From Shinisaurus crocodilurus (Eukaryota; Chordata; Lepidosauria; Squamata; Shinisauridae), in the NCBI GenBank assembly GCA_021292165.1, contig CM037879.1, positions 250,089,438-250,153,437 on the forward strand: a DNA stretch of 64,000 bases, in the 5' to 3' direction. This document shows positions 48,601 through 58,175 of this stretch, piece by piece; the stretch's first letter is position 1; each line of letters opens with the position of its first letter. A program made the translations under genes and the position numbers. A model generated the notes under the pieces. That model made no database searches. It was not told the DNA's origin and saw only the letters and a list, made by a program, of their open reading frames with translations.

Positions 48601-49164
48601 TTAGTCATATTTCAATCTCATGTTCTTACTTAGAATGCATATGTTTAGTGATTGTAACCCAAAAAAAGAGAGGCCCATTTGTCAACGAAACTTTGTAAGC
48701 CTTAACATTTATTCAGAGAAGCAATGTGGCCCTATGTACAAGAGAAGGATTGGTATTTTTTAAAATGAAGTATTCTGTCACAGATCCTATTAGTATAAGT
48801 AGTGAAGTGAGGAATACAGTGGAGGAGGGGTAAGACAGAGTGTAGCAGTCTGTATTCTAAAGAGTTGCTTCTTTTTTGTACCAAAGCTGTACAAAGAACT
48901 GAAATTCCATTCTGAGAAGTAGCAAGCAGCAGAACCTGGTTTCTATAGCACTGCCATGGAAACGGCTCACTGTGAATTTGTGCCTTCAGGCCCCTTTGCA
49001 ACTAAAGCATCTTTCTTCCCCAACACCCATCCCCACATCACATGCCCACGCCCCACTCCTCAAATGATGAAAGGACATGGTAAACTCTGGCAAAGAAGGG
49101 GCTGAACTACTTCTTTCCTAACTATTAATACAGAATGGTGTCCTCAAAAGATGATTAAAAAGGT

Positions 49165-49205
49165 TCGGCCATTGGGCAGTATAGAAATGTAATAAATAAA
49201 TAGGA
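49165..49205 (+). mobile_element. LINE or SINE tail fragment
   Basis: GGGCAGTATAGAAATGTAAT followed by AAATAAATA is the usual 3' terminus of L2/CR1-like elements in reptiles. Only the tail is left. Confidence 0.5.
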
Positions 49206-49566
49206 ATAAACCTCTCTCTGGTATCAAATCCTAGCCTGATAATGCACCCATTTATTTATTTTATCCTAGCCATGTATTAGGGAACAGACCCAATAAACTT
49301 ATGCAAGGGATTTTGTATATGCCTTTTTCTTCTTGGAACACCTGCTTCCAAAAATGAAGTTCATGGATCAGAACAAGCTCCCACTCTTAAACTGTTTTGT
49401 CCAGTATCCCATGGCTCTGGCTAAAGACTCTTTAAGCCAGACTCTGAGAAATGAAGAAAACTAATACATGCACCATTTTCTTCATGTGTAATCTGAGCAT
49501 TTCAGGAAGATACTTAACAGTAAGCAACTAACACTAAATGGACAAAATATAGTAATTTACAGATTA

Positions 49567-49656
49567 TCTAATTTATTAGAAACTTCATGACCAGCATATC
49601 TCTAGAATAGTTACTTCCTAGATATATGCTGGTCATGACCTTTCTAATAAATTAGA
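49567..49656. mobile_element. 90-bp hairpin MITE
   Basis: TCTAATTTATTAGAAA and CATGACCAGCATAT at the left are repeated in inverse order at the right (ATATGCTGGTCATG and TTCTAATAAATTAGA). The loop is about 23 bp. Arms are almost perfect. Confidence 0.8.
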
Positions 49657-49734
49657 CACTCAATAATTTGTCAGGTAGCTTTTAAACATGGTTTTCCTGA
49701 GAGAAGCAAAATGTCTAAAAAAAAAAATAGGCCT

Positions 49735-49960
49735 GTTGGCAAACATACAAAAAGACCTGCTGGATCAAACTAAAAGTCCATCTAATCCAGCATTCTATTC
49801 CAAACAGTGGCCAGCATCTGAGAAGCCGATAAGCAATTCATGTAGGCAACAGTCCCTCGTGTCATTTGAATACCCCCCAACATCTTGTATTCAAAGTTAT
49901 GCTGCCTCTGAACATGGAAGGTCCCATTAGCTATCGTGGCTAACAGTTGTGGATAGACCT
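49735..49960 (-). mobile_element. CR1-related 3' UTR repeat, antisense
   Basis: Same layout as 27350-27610: CCTGCTGGATCAAACTAAAA, GTCCATCTAATCCAGCAT and ATGCTGCCTCTGAACATGG. It is more diverged. Confidence 0.65.
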
Positions 49961-50606
49961 CAATGAACACTATTAGTGGAGAAGTATTTTTCTACATGTT
50001 GCACTGATGAGGTAACAGCACTCCAGCTGCTCATCCAGAGAACACATGCAAAAACTGAGGTAGGAGGAGCTTATGCCATCCCTAACCACTGCTTTTACCT
50101 TCTTAAGAAGGTTGATGTCCAACCTTGAGCTCCAAGATTGAGTGATATGTTCTCTCATTGGAAAGCAGAGAGGTATGTACACTGAATATTGGAAGTGGGT
50201 AAATTAATGAGATCCTACCATGCATTACTGTAGTGTTCCATGTTACCCCAAATCCTATCCAGGATGCTTCATAGAAAGCAGTACAAAATCACCTGTTGCT
50301 CATTTGAAGTTTAGGAATACTCAAGCATAAAACTATAGCATGATCATATACTTCAAAAGCTAACTGGGGACTTAATGATTTCCTGACTTTAAAAAAAAAT
50401 CCTTGTGTTGGTGATATATGTAGTTGTTGAAGCCACTTCATTTATTTTTAATTACAACCTCTATAGTATGTATACATTCATGTATACATTATTTCATGAA
50501 TATCAGTTAAGTGTAAATTTTGCAGTCTCCAAAAAATTTTGGTCCCAAATTTAGTGAATGTTTGTCCAGAAACAGCAAAGCAAAAACAAATAAACATATC
50601 ATATCA

Positions 50607-50855
50607 GCCAGTGTGGCGTAGTGGTGAGAGTGTTGGACTGGGACTCGGGGGATCTGGGTTCTAGTCCCCGCTCAGCCATGAAACTCACTGGGTGACTTTC
50701 AGTCAGTCACTGACTCTCAGCCTAACCTACCTCACAGGGTTGTTGTGAGGATAAAATGGAGAGGAGGAGGAGGATTATGTAAGCCGCCTTGGGTTCCTTG
50801 CAAGAAAAAAGGCGAGGTATAAATATAATAAATAAATAAATAAATAAATAAAATA
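50607..50855 (+). mobile_element. Sauria SINE (copy 4)
   Basis: Full-length copy from GCCAGTGTGGCGTAGTGG through GGTTCTAGTCC and GTAAGCCGCCTTGGG to a long ATAA repeat tail. The 189-bp duplication follows without a gap. Confidence 0.9.
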
Positions 50856-51044
50856 ATTAGTAGAATGTGTGGAGCAATTGAAAACTGTGCAAATTAATCA
50901 ATACATGATCAGATTGCAATCAGACAGCAGGTTCCCATATTCAGGTCAGTGGTATAGCACTAAACCACAAGCACCAAGGAAGTCCCTGGGAAACAGAGGA
51001 ACCTGGTCTCACTGGATACTTGCATGTTTTTGCTTCAAAGCTTG
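50856..51044. repeat. 189-bp direct repeat, unit 2, abutting a Sauria SINE
   Basis: Copy of 47713-47901 that begins exactly where the SINE's AAATAA tail stops. Confidence 0.9.
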
Positions 51045-51459
51045 TTGTACAGTCTAGCCCTGCAATTACATCTGCTTGATATGTTCATGGAAGGAATCAA
51101 CATGAAATGAAGCCATCAATAGATGTGCACTGCATAAGCACTTGAAACACAACTGGTGTGACTCACCCTCCAACCTCTATTGAGGTGTGCAGATCCATTG
51201 GTGCATACTGAGGAATACATTCCACTAACTTCAGTGGAGCATTCAGGCTGCTCTTCTTTAGGAATGGAATTTATGCAGAACTATCTGGAGGACTGTGCTC
51301 TTAATTTCTAATGAAATTAGAAATTTCTAATGAAATTTTCTAAAGAGCGTAGTTGATAGCTGTTTCCAAGTTCATTGAACCATAAATGCAGCCTCCCCCA
51401 ACCTCAGGGCCGGTGCTACCGCTAGGCGAACTAGGCTACTGCCTAGAGCGCATGGCTAA

Positions 51460-52335
51460 AGGGGGCGCGATTCCTCGCCCCCGCCACCAGGACGCCGCCG
51501 CCCCTTAAGGCACCTCCTCCCCTCTCCGGCTGCTGGAATCGCCGCTGGCCCGGGGGCTGTGTGCTACGCAAGGCCGAGGATCGGCCTCCAGGTAGGAGGG
51601 AGGGAGGGAAGCATCGTCTCCCCGGCGTGCCTGTGCCCAGCCCCAGTCCCGCACCCGCCCGCATTCCGGAGATATGAGCGCTGCAGACTGCAGTGCTCCC
51701 CCGAGCGGCGGCCTGGGAGAGGCTGCGTTGGTGCCCGCGTCGCTCCTGCTGCTTGCTGTGCCGCCTGGCGCAGCGGCTGCGCTCCAGCCCAGGCCGGGCG
51801 CGGCGACCTCAGGGCGTGCGGAGGCGCCTAGCAGCCTGCTTGGCCGGCCGAGCCGAGTCCCGAATCACTCGTCGCCCCTCCGCCTCCACCTTGCGGCCGC
51901 CGGGTACAAACCTCCCACAACTCCTCCATCGGGCGGTGGGAAGGGGCTGGCCTTTTAGGTCCCGGCCCGGGGCGGCGTTCCTGCGGCGGCTGAGGGAGGC
52001 GGCCAAGGCCTTCGGGGACCTCCTGGCCCGGCCTTCCCCAACCTGGTGCCCCTCGGCTGTGTGGGACTGCGACCCCCATCATCCCCAGGCAGCCCGGAAG
52101 CTGCGGCCAAACCCAACTGGAGGGCGCCGGGTTGGGGGAGGCTGTTCTAAGGGACTACAGCTCCCAGCATCCCTGGCTGGAAGCTGTAGTTTAAAGCCCT
52201 GGCTTGCCTGCCCCTGCTGAAGCCCGCCCTTGGACTGGCAGCTCCCCGGGGCCCCGGAAAGAGAGGGGGCTTTCCCTGCCTGGACATGCTGCCGGAAAGA
52301 AGTTCTCCCTTCTTGGCTGGACGTGCTACCGAACA
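51460..52335 (+). other. CpG island carried in the hAT element
   Basis: GC- and CpG-dense sequence with GCCGCCGCC, GGCCCGGGG and GCGGCCGCC motifs, unlike the AT-rich intron outside. Open frames at 51674-51958 and 51693-52220 exist but look like by-products of high GC, rich in Ala, Pro, Arg and Leu with no known motif. It may be the element's own promoter and first exon or a captured host promoter. Confidence 0.6.
52030..52144. mobile_element. Palindromic hAT-type MITE inside the hAT
   Basis: GGCCTTCCCCAACCTGGTGC at the left and GCGCCGGGTTGGGGGAGGCTG-like sequence at the right are inverted. It is CpG-enriched like its surroundings. Confidence 0.7.
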
Positions 52336-52708
52336 AAGCAGGCGCCCTGCCGGGGGCTCTTGCCAGGGGAAATCCTCTGGAGCTTTGAGTGAGGAGCAGG
52401 AAAATGAACGCAGCCGGGTCCATCTCTAAAGGGCTCCAGCGGATAATCAGGCCAAATTGTCTTGTTACTGGGCAGGTAGATGGAGGAGATGGGCCTGTGA
52501 GAAGATGCCCAGCATGCCTTTGCTGCCTCAGTTCACGGGGCTGAGCTGGGAGTTCAGAGCAGGGGGCAGCCTCTGAGACCTTGGGCCTCTTGTGTACCTG
52601 GTAGCTGACCATTTTGCAAATCTGGGAACAAGTGTGCTGCCTCTGTATGGGCTTCTTTGTACCCACTGAGCTCTGTGAGACTTGCTTCCTGGTAAACATG
52701 CCATTGGA

Positions 52709-52846
52709 CAGGCTCCCCCGCACCACCTGGTGCCCTCTGGATGTGTTGGATGTCAACTCCCATCAGCCTCAGCCAGCATGGCCAATGGTTAGGAATGCTG
52801 GGACGTGGTCCAGAACATCTGAAGGGCACCAGGTTGGGGAAGGCTG
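52709..52846. mobile_element. Palindromic hAT-type MITE inside the hAT
   Basis: CAGGCTCCCCCGCACCACCT and CACCAGGTTGGGGAAGGCTG are inverted ends. The centre has CAGCCAGCATGGCCAATGG. Confidence 0.75.
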
Positions 52847-53229
52847 CCCTAGGGTCTAGAGGTGATCATTCTTAATGTGAGGGCTGATCCCCAGATGGCC
52901 CGGCCCCAAGACAGCCTGTAAAAGGAGGTTGTGCTTCAGGTGTCTGTCCTCTGAGTTTGGCTGTTTTCCTAGCTTTGGTTGTTTCTCTCCATTGGGCTCT
53001 CTTGCTCCCATTCCTCCTCCACCACCTGTTGGCACTGGGCCTTTGTCAGCATCCTGACCAGCAGGGTCTGGAACTGATCAGCTGTAAGCAGAATGCAAGC
53101 AAGCTCCTATGGACAGCCATCTGGGCACACGTTGGCACCTGAAGGGTGGTCAAACCCTGCTGGCTGCTTGGTAGGATGATAGATGAGAGCGCTCTACCAC
53201 CAGCAGTTTGGTCATGTGTGTACTTACAG

Positions 53230-53365
53230 CAGACTTCCCTAACCTAGCCCTTCAGATGGGTTGGACTGCAGTTCCCATCATTCTCAGCCAGCATGGTGAT
53301 GCTGGTTGGGAATTATGGAAGTTGCAACCCAACCCATCTGGGGAGCACCAGGTTGGGGGAGGCTG
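53230..53365. mobile_element. Palindromic hAT-type MITE inside the hAT
   Basis: CAGACTTCCCTAACCTAGCC at the left and CACCAGGTTGGGGGAGGCTG at the right are inverted ends. Confidence 0.75.
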
Positions 53366-53610
53366 ACATAGGGATTTCTTTCTGTTTCGCACCAAAGTTG
53401 GAGGAGCTTTCTAAATGTGAACTTTCTATATAGGTAGTTCCAGAAGAAACTGTGTGCAGTACCAGGAGAAACTTAGCTGTATTTAGCCTGCAGCACAGTG
53501 TTTGTAGGAGCAAATTCTCTACTCCTTCAACTTCTGCTGTATTAAGAATGAGTCCTGTGTTGAATCTGCATTAGCACAAAAAATTTACAGCTTGCTATAT
53601 CGTATGTGTC

Positions 53611-53683
53611 AAGCCTGGTTATTACTTGGATGGGAGACCTCTCCTCTAGTTTCCTGCATTGAGCAGTGGGTTGGACTCGAGAA
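53611..53683 (+). mobile_element. 5S-derived SINE fragment (copy C)
   Basis: TATTACTTGGATGGGAGACC, then CTCCTCTAGTTTCCTGCATT and GGGTTGGACTCGAG, matches the middle of copies A and B in forward orientation. Both ends are missing. Confidence 0.8.
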
Positions 53684-53689
53684 AGAAGT

Positions 53690-53857
53690 TTTTTCAAATT
53701 AATATTAATAAAAAATTATCTGCGTTCAACAATGTGCCAAGAAAGACTGGTTGGCTTGGCAACCATTTCAATTGAATCTGAGTTAGCATCTTCTTTAGAC
53801 ATTAAAGAAATTGTTTGCCAGTTTGCCAAGAAAAAGGCAAGGAAAATGAAGTTTTAA
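53690..53857 (+). pseudogene. hAT transposase C-terminal end
   Basis: About 55 codons read FFKLILIKNYLRSTMCQERL, then VGLATISIESELASSLDIKE and a basic KFAKKK-like end before a stop at 53855. This layout, with a YLRSTMxQERL motif followed by LAxxSIExE and a Lys/Arg-rich tail, is typical of the C-terminal hATC dimerisation region of hAT transposases (Zaphod/Tip100-like by memory). It lies in the correct orientation about 240 bp from the right TIR. The N-terminal zinc finger and catalytic DDE core are absent, so it is only a terminal remnant, probably kept from the parent autonomous element. A 5S-SINE fragment sits directly upstream. Confidence 0.75.
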
Positions 53858-54288
53858 ACATTAAATGTAGTTTCTGTCACACTTCACTAGGAATTTTTCT
53901 ATATAGCAAATTGGTACTACATCAACATGTTTTTTATGTATGTTTGTCAATGTTTAGGTCAATACATTTTTTAGGTTTTGCCAATTCACTTTTATTTCAT
54001 AATGGGCTATAGGGCTGGAGGGAGGGAAGGCTCAAGTGGGGGGGCGCTAAATATCTGATCTTGCCTAGGGCACCAAACTGCCTTGCACCGGCCCTGCCCA
54101 ACCTGGTGCCTTCCAGATGTATTGGACTGCAACTCCCACAATTCCCAGGTAGCATGGGCATTTGGGAGTTGGCGTCCAACACATCTGGGGGGTACCGGGT
54201 TGGGGGAGGCTGCATAAATGGATACCAAACCCCGAGGGTTCAAAAAATTAAGGTGGCCAGGTATAACCATCAGTCCTTCATGTATGAG

Positions 54289-54392
54289 AAAGGGCCACAG
54301 TAGCTCAATGGCAGACCTGCTGCCAATCAGGTAATAGTGAGCTAGATGGACCAGTGGTCTGATTCTTTAAGGCAGCTTCATATGTTCCACAG
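54289..54392 (+). mobile_element. tRNA-derived SINE, internally deleted
   Basis: GCCACAGTAGCTCAATGGCAG resembles a tRNA-type head with box A (TAGCTCAATGG). It is followed after a deletion by GAGCTAGATGGACCAGTGG and AAGGCAGCTTCATATGTTCC, the 3' end of a common reptile SINE. Confidence 0.65.
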
Positions 54393-54546
54393 GGAATAGA
54401 AACTGGTGTTCTGTGGCCTTTCCCAATGCAACACTACCAGAGAGCTATCAGATTGTTCCTGTGGACAAATATATGTGGAAAATGTTAAATGAGATTTCCA
54501 AATCTGAGCAAATTATTCTGGAGAGATCCATGAGGAGAAGACAATG

Positions 54547-54547
54547 G

Positions 54548-54612
<65 letters not shown>
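54547..54612. repeat. (GAT)n microsatellite
   Basis: About 21 tandem GAT units. Confidence 0.95.
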
Positions 54613-55044
54613 TCTGCAGGCTTACAATCTGAATGACTAAAAGAAAAGAAGAGAATATTTTATCTTTAAAAATGCATGTATATTTCCAGTTCTAATTTAA
54701 GTGTTCAGACTAATAAAACATTCCAATGAAGGAAATGGTTACATCAGCACCAGCCTGATGAGAAATATGGTTTGGGATTAACTTTGAGCCACTTCCAATA
54801 TAATGTTCTGTGCTCACAGAATGACTTTTGAAAGCAATTGGATGACACCTCCATTTGAAAATGTTACATGGGGACAGCTACATTTCTCAGATGGATTCAT
54901 GTACATGCTCCTAGGTTTCTGTCAGGTTCTGTTCAGTTAGCTCTGGGGGGAAATTGTGGTTGCCTAATGCACATGTAACATTGCCACGTGGAGGCAATGT
55001 GATTCTGCTAAAAGAGATTGCATAGCAGAGTAGTTTACTTTAAA

Positions 55045-55258
55045 GTATGATATATGATCCTGGAGGCCCCTCGGTCAGATCGCGGCTCAGCTGGGAGGGC
55101 TTAGGCAGACTCCTGTCTCTCAGCCCCAATCCTTCATCTATAAAATGGGGGTGATAATAATACTGGCCTACACTATACTATTGTATTGATTAGTGATAAT
55201 GCATATGAAGCTCTTTGAGCACTTAAGAAAGGTGCTATGTAAATATTGTCATTCTTCA
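55045..55258 (+). mobile_element. MIR-type CORE-SINE
   Basis: The order GGCTCAGCTGGGAG, CTCAGCCCCAATCC, CTATAAAATGGGGGTGATAA and AGGTGCTATGTAAATATTG matches the MIR family found across amniotes. It is diverged and full-length-like, with a worn 5' end. Confidence 0.75.
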
Positions 55259-55259
55259 A

Positions 55260-56416
55260 ATTCTATCCAGAGGCAGGAGAGAGTTACATTGAAAGCAACC
55301 CTCAGTTTGTGCTTACAGAAGTTTATTTAAATCCTAAAACCAGTTAAACATTTGAGTATACTAATACATTATAATCACCATCATATTATCTTTCAGAAAT
55401 CCTCTGCAATTTCTTGGAACCAAGACTATCCAGATTTCCTTTCCTCTCCATCTCTTGTACTTTGTCTCTCACTTACAGGTGTTTTTAAGCTCACATTTCT
55501 CACTTGCTACTACCTCTCCCATTCATGTTCAGCCCAGCGTAGCTTACCAGCTTGCAAATTCAAGAGAACAGGACCACAACACAAAATAGCTAGGGCAGAA
55601 TGAAAACATCTCTGGAATGACAGGAAGAGATTAAACTAAAATGAGAGAATCCCAAAAAGTCTCCCTTGAATCCCTGGCCACTTCATTATTGTGGTTGTCC
55701 CAGCATGCCAGCTGGGACAGAAAGTCAAGGTAGTAATGTATTGTACACAAAGGCTTTTTTTTTCCCAGAGTGCTTCGAGCACATCTTTAATGATGAAGCA
55801 CTGGAAATCTTGTAAGAAAACTCTGTTCCTGGCAGATTTCCAGCCAGTCTTCAAATCAGAAAGGTCTGACTAAGCATCTAAACGTTGGGAACTGGCTCAC
55901 CAAATCTATGGAGATTAGCCTATCACTGTAGGAGCATTTTGGTTCAGTAAACCCCACAAGAAGCTTTTCCACCTCTACTGCAGTCACAAGAGGTCTCAGA
56001 TTTTGTCTTTTTCACCTCATTCAGTGCCTTTCTCTCCTTTTCATCACACGCCTCAGTACAGAAGGTTCAGGAAAAGATTTGGGCAGCATTTGTTTCCCTG
56101 ACGTTCTTCAAGGCCAATGCTGAAGTTTCTTTTGTGTCACAGCTGCTTCTCCACATCTTGCTGAGTGAACCCTGCTCCAAGCAATGCCACGTGCTTTTCC
56201 TTCCCCTGGAGGTGGAAGTGCATAAGACATTCCAGTGCAGTTGGGTGAGCAGCCCTGGCATGCCATCAGGCAGACATACATTAGCAAAAGACACTGATGA
56301 TGTCAGGACAAAGAAAACATCGGGCACTTCAAGAATACATGTGTTCTTACTTCCCCCACCTCAACTGCCTACAAAACTCAGGCCAAAGTAAATAGAAATC
56401 ATGGTACAGGGCATTG
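55260..56416. other. Intron with no recognised gene
   Basis: Open frames at 55636-55854 and 56067-56327 (minus) have no motif I know. No named repeat. Confidence 0.4.
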
Positions 56417-56424
56417 TCATAGGT

Positions 56425-57041
56425 CAGTGATGGCGAACCTATGGCACGCGTGCCACAGCTGGCACGCAGGGACCTCTCTGTGGGCACTTGAGCCATTGGT
56501 CGCCAGATCGCGAAAAGACCATCCCATTCTGCATTCAGCGTCGGGTTTCCATAGTAACTCCTCTTCACTCATTCCTCGCTGGCCTCCACAGGCAGGCACA
56601 CTCCAACATCTCCACCCCCAGAAGTGGACTGCGCAGGCACCCAGCCCTCCTTCTAACTGAACAGACAGCTCAGAAGCACAGTGCGCGCACGCCCGAATGT
56701 TTGCGCGCCCAGTGAAGAGCCATGCCCTGAGACAGAGCGGGGCGCGATTACCCGTATATACTCAAGTATAAGTGGACCCTAATATAAGTCGAGGCCCCTA
56801 ATTTCACCCCAAAAAACTGGGAAAACTTATTGCCTCCAGTATAAGTGCGCTGACCCAAGTATAAGTCGAGGAGGCATTTTTCAGCACAAAAAATGTGCTG
56901 AAAAACTCGACTTATACTTGAGTATATACGGTAGCTAGTGCCCCCTCCTCCTTCCTGCCAAATTTAAGGCACTTTGTAATAAATAAGTTGGTTTTGTGTT
57001 GCAGTTTGGGCACTCGGGCTCAAAAAAGTTCGTCATCACTG
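56425..57041. mobile_element. 617-bp non-autonomous hAT with perfect 8-bp TSD
   Basis: TIRs CAGTGATGGCGAAC and GTTCGTCATCACTG (one mismatch) are flanked by TCATAGGT at 56417-56424 and 57042-57049. The left part has ATGGCACGCGTGCCACAG, itself a small palindrome. No transposase is seen. The ends resemble hAT families reported as horizontally transferred among tetrapods, by memory. Another MITE is inserted at 56751. Confidence 0.88.
56751..56931. mobile_element. 181-bp TA-flanked MITE nested in the hAT
   Basis: CCCGTATATACTCAAGTATA at the left and its near-inverse at the right (reverse complement CCGTATATACTCAAGTATAA) are TIRs, with TA at 56749-56750 and 56932-56933. This suggests a Tc1/mariner-type MITE. 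An inner hairpin GCACAAAAAATGTGC is present. Confidence 0.8.
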
Positions 57042-57049
57042 TCATAGGT

Positions 57050-57707
57050 TCTGGCACCCACAACAATTTACTCCACAGGACTCTAACTATTCAACTGCAT
57101 CCCCAACCATTCTATAACAAGAAAACTCAGGTTCTGGACTCAAGATGTTATGCAAATCCATAATACATAAATACAAATGTGCTTATTTTTACTTCAGTGT
57201 GTTGTGTGAGAACCAACTCAAACCTGATCTTGGGTTTATGAGTCCACCTCGAATGATGCAGAGCAGACACTGCACACCAAAGGAGCAAAAGGCCAGTTTT
57301 GACTATGACAACTAGAAACTAGACTCCAGCTGCACCTGAAGGCTTCCCAACTCCCAACTAGACCCCTAATTTCCAAGGATTTTGCACCAACAGGCCAGGC
57401 CAGCGGCAACTCATAAGCAGAGTTATACTGATTCAGCAGTTCAGGGTCTGCCTCCTCAAAAAAGCTGACATTTCCTACAGGTCCCTGATTCTGGTGTTTT
57501 GCCAGAATCCAGGGTCTCTTTGAGCCATCTTCAGGTCGGGTGGGAAAAGGTTGAATAAGCCTGTTTGCTTTACAGCAATTATAAATAACTAGAAAGAAAA
57601 GGTGACTATTATTAAAAGCTTTCTCCTTCAAGCTAACTTGAATACATTGTGGGAAGAAACACAAGGTAGATGGAATAAACGTACCACAATTAGAACAGGG
57701 AAAGAAC
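57050..57707. other. Intron with an unrecognised open frame
   Basis: A 142-codon minus-strand frame (57236-57664) starts with MCFFPQCIQVSLKEKAF and contains EEADPELLNQYNSAYEL. I recognise no domain and see no clear splice sites for it. It may be chance or an old repeat. Confidence 0.3.
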
Positions 57708-57889
57708 AGGTTGCTTACCTGTAACTGTGATTCTTCAAGTGGTCATCTCTGCAGTCACACATATGGGCTCTGCGCCTGCATGGAGACGATTCGGGAAACT
57801 TCTAAAGCTGAGGAAAGTCGGGCGGGAACCCCTCCCCCACCGTCTCACTGCGCATGTCCACACGGGTTCCCACCCGATCCCTCAGTTCC
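57708..57889. repeat. DIRS left inverted terminal repeat and outer end
   Basis: 57745-57889 pairs in inverse with 63010-63155 (shared blocks GGGAAACTTCTAAAGC, GCGGGAACCCCT and GATCCCTCAGTTCC). The outermost 57708-57761 is not in the other ITR but is complementary to the internal region at 58042-58095. Confidence 0.9.
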
Positions 57890-58041
57890 CTGAGACCACC
57901 TATTCTGGCCTCAGAACCGAGGGATCTCTTGGTATTGAAACAACATTGATGCAAAGGATCGATGTCAACACCAAGAGCGAACCGCTTCTGGTAGCCCTAT
58001 CAAAATCGACAGTGACACTGAAGCGGGGACAGTGGGTGGGT

Positions 58042-58135
58042 TGTGTGACTGCACAGATGACCACTCAAAGAACCACAGTTACAGGTAAGCAACCTCTTCT
58101 TCTTCTTCGTGGTCTCTGTGCATCATAAATATGGG
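58042..58135. repeat. DIRS internal complementary region (circular junction copy)
   Basis: 58042-58095 is the reverse complement of the left end 57708-57761, with few mismatches. 58102-58135 is the reverse complement of the right end 63132-63165. The two blocks are fused with only a CTT-rich spacer, which reproduces the junction expected when the two ends of the element are joined in a circle. Confidence 0.9.
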
Positions 58136-58175
58136 TGATTTAACAAGCTGACTTACCGGTGATGGGTCAGTGTCG

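Larger units (their letters stand above)
51405..54096 (+). mobile_element. 2.69-kb non-autonomous hAT transposon with CpG island
   Basis: Perfect 12-bp inverted ends CAGGGCCGGTGC and GCACCGGCCCTG are flanked by an exact 8-bp duplication CCCAACCT (51397-51404 and 54097-54104). The subterminal GCCTAG(A/G)GC text recurs in inverse near both ends. The left third is a CpG island, the middle holds three MITEs and a 5S-SINE fragment, and the right part keeps the C-terminal end of a transposase. The catalytic core is missing, so it cannot move by itself. Confidence 0.9.
51389..54212. mobile_element. Palindromic hAT-type MITE split by a larger hAT element
   Basis: The outer MITE has ends CAGCCTCCCCCAACCT (51389-51404) and GGTTGGGGGAGGCTG (to 54212). 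CATAAATG flanks it exactly at 51381-51388 and 54213-54220. Its body continues at 54097 after the inner hAT. Without the insertion it would be about 132 bp. Confidence 0.92.

Noticed and set aside
51674..52220. Protein genes in the hAT CpG island
   Set aside because: Long frames are expected in GC-rich DNA. They are overlapping, low in complexity and show no motif.
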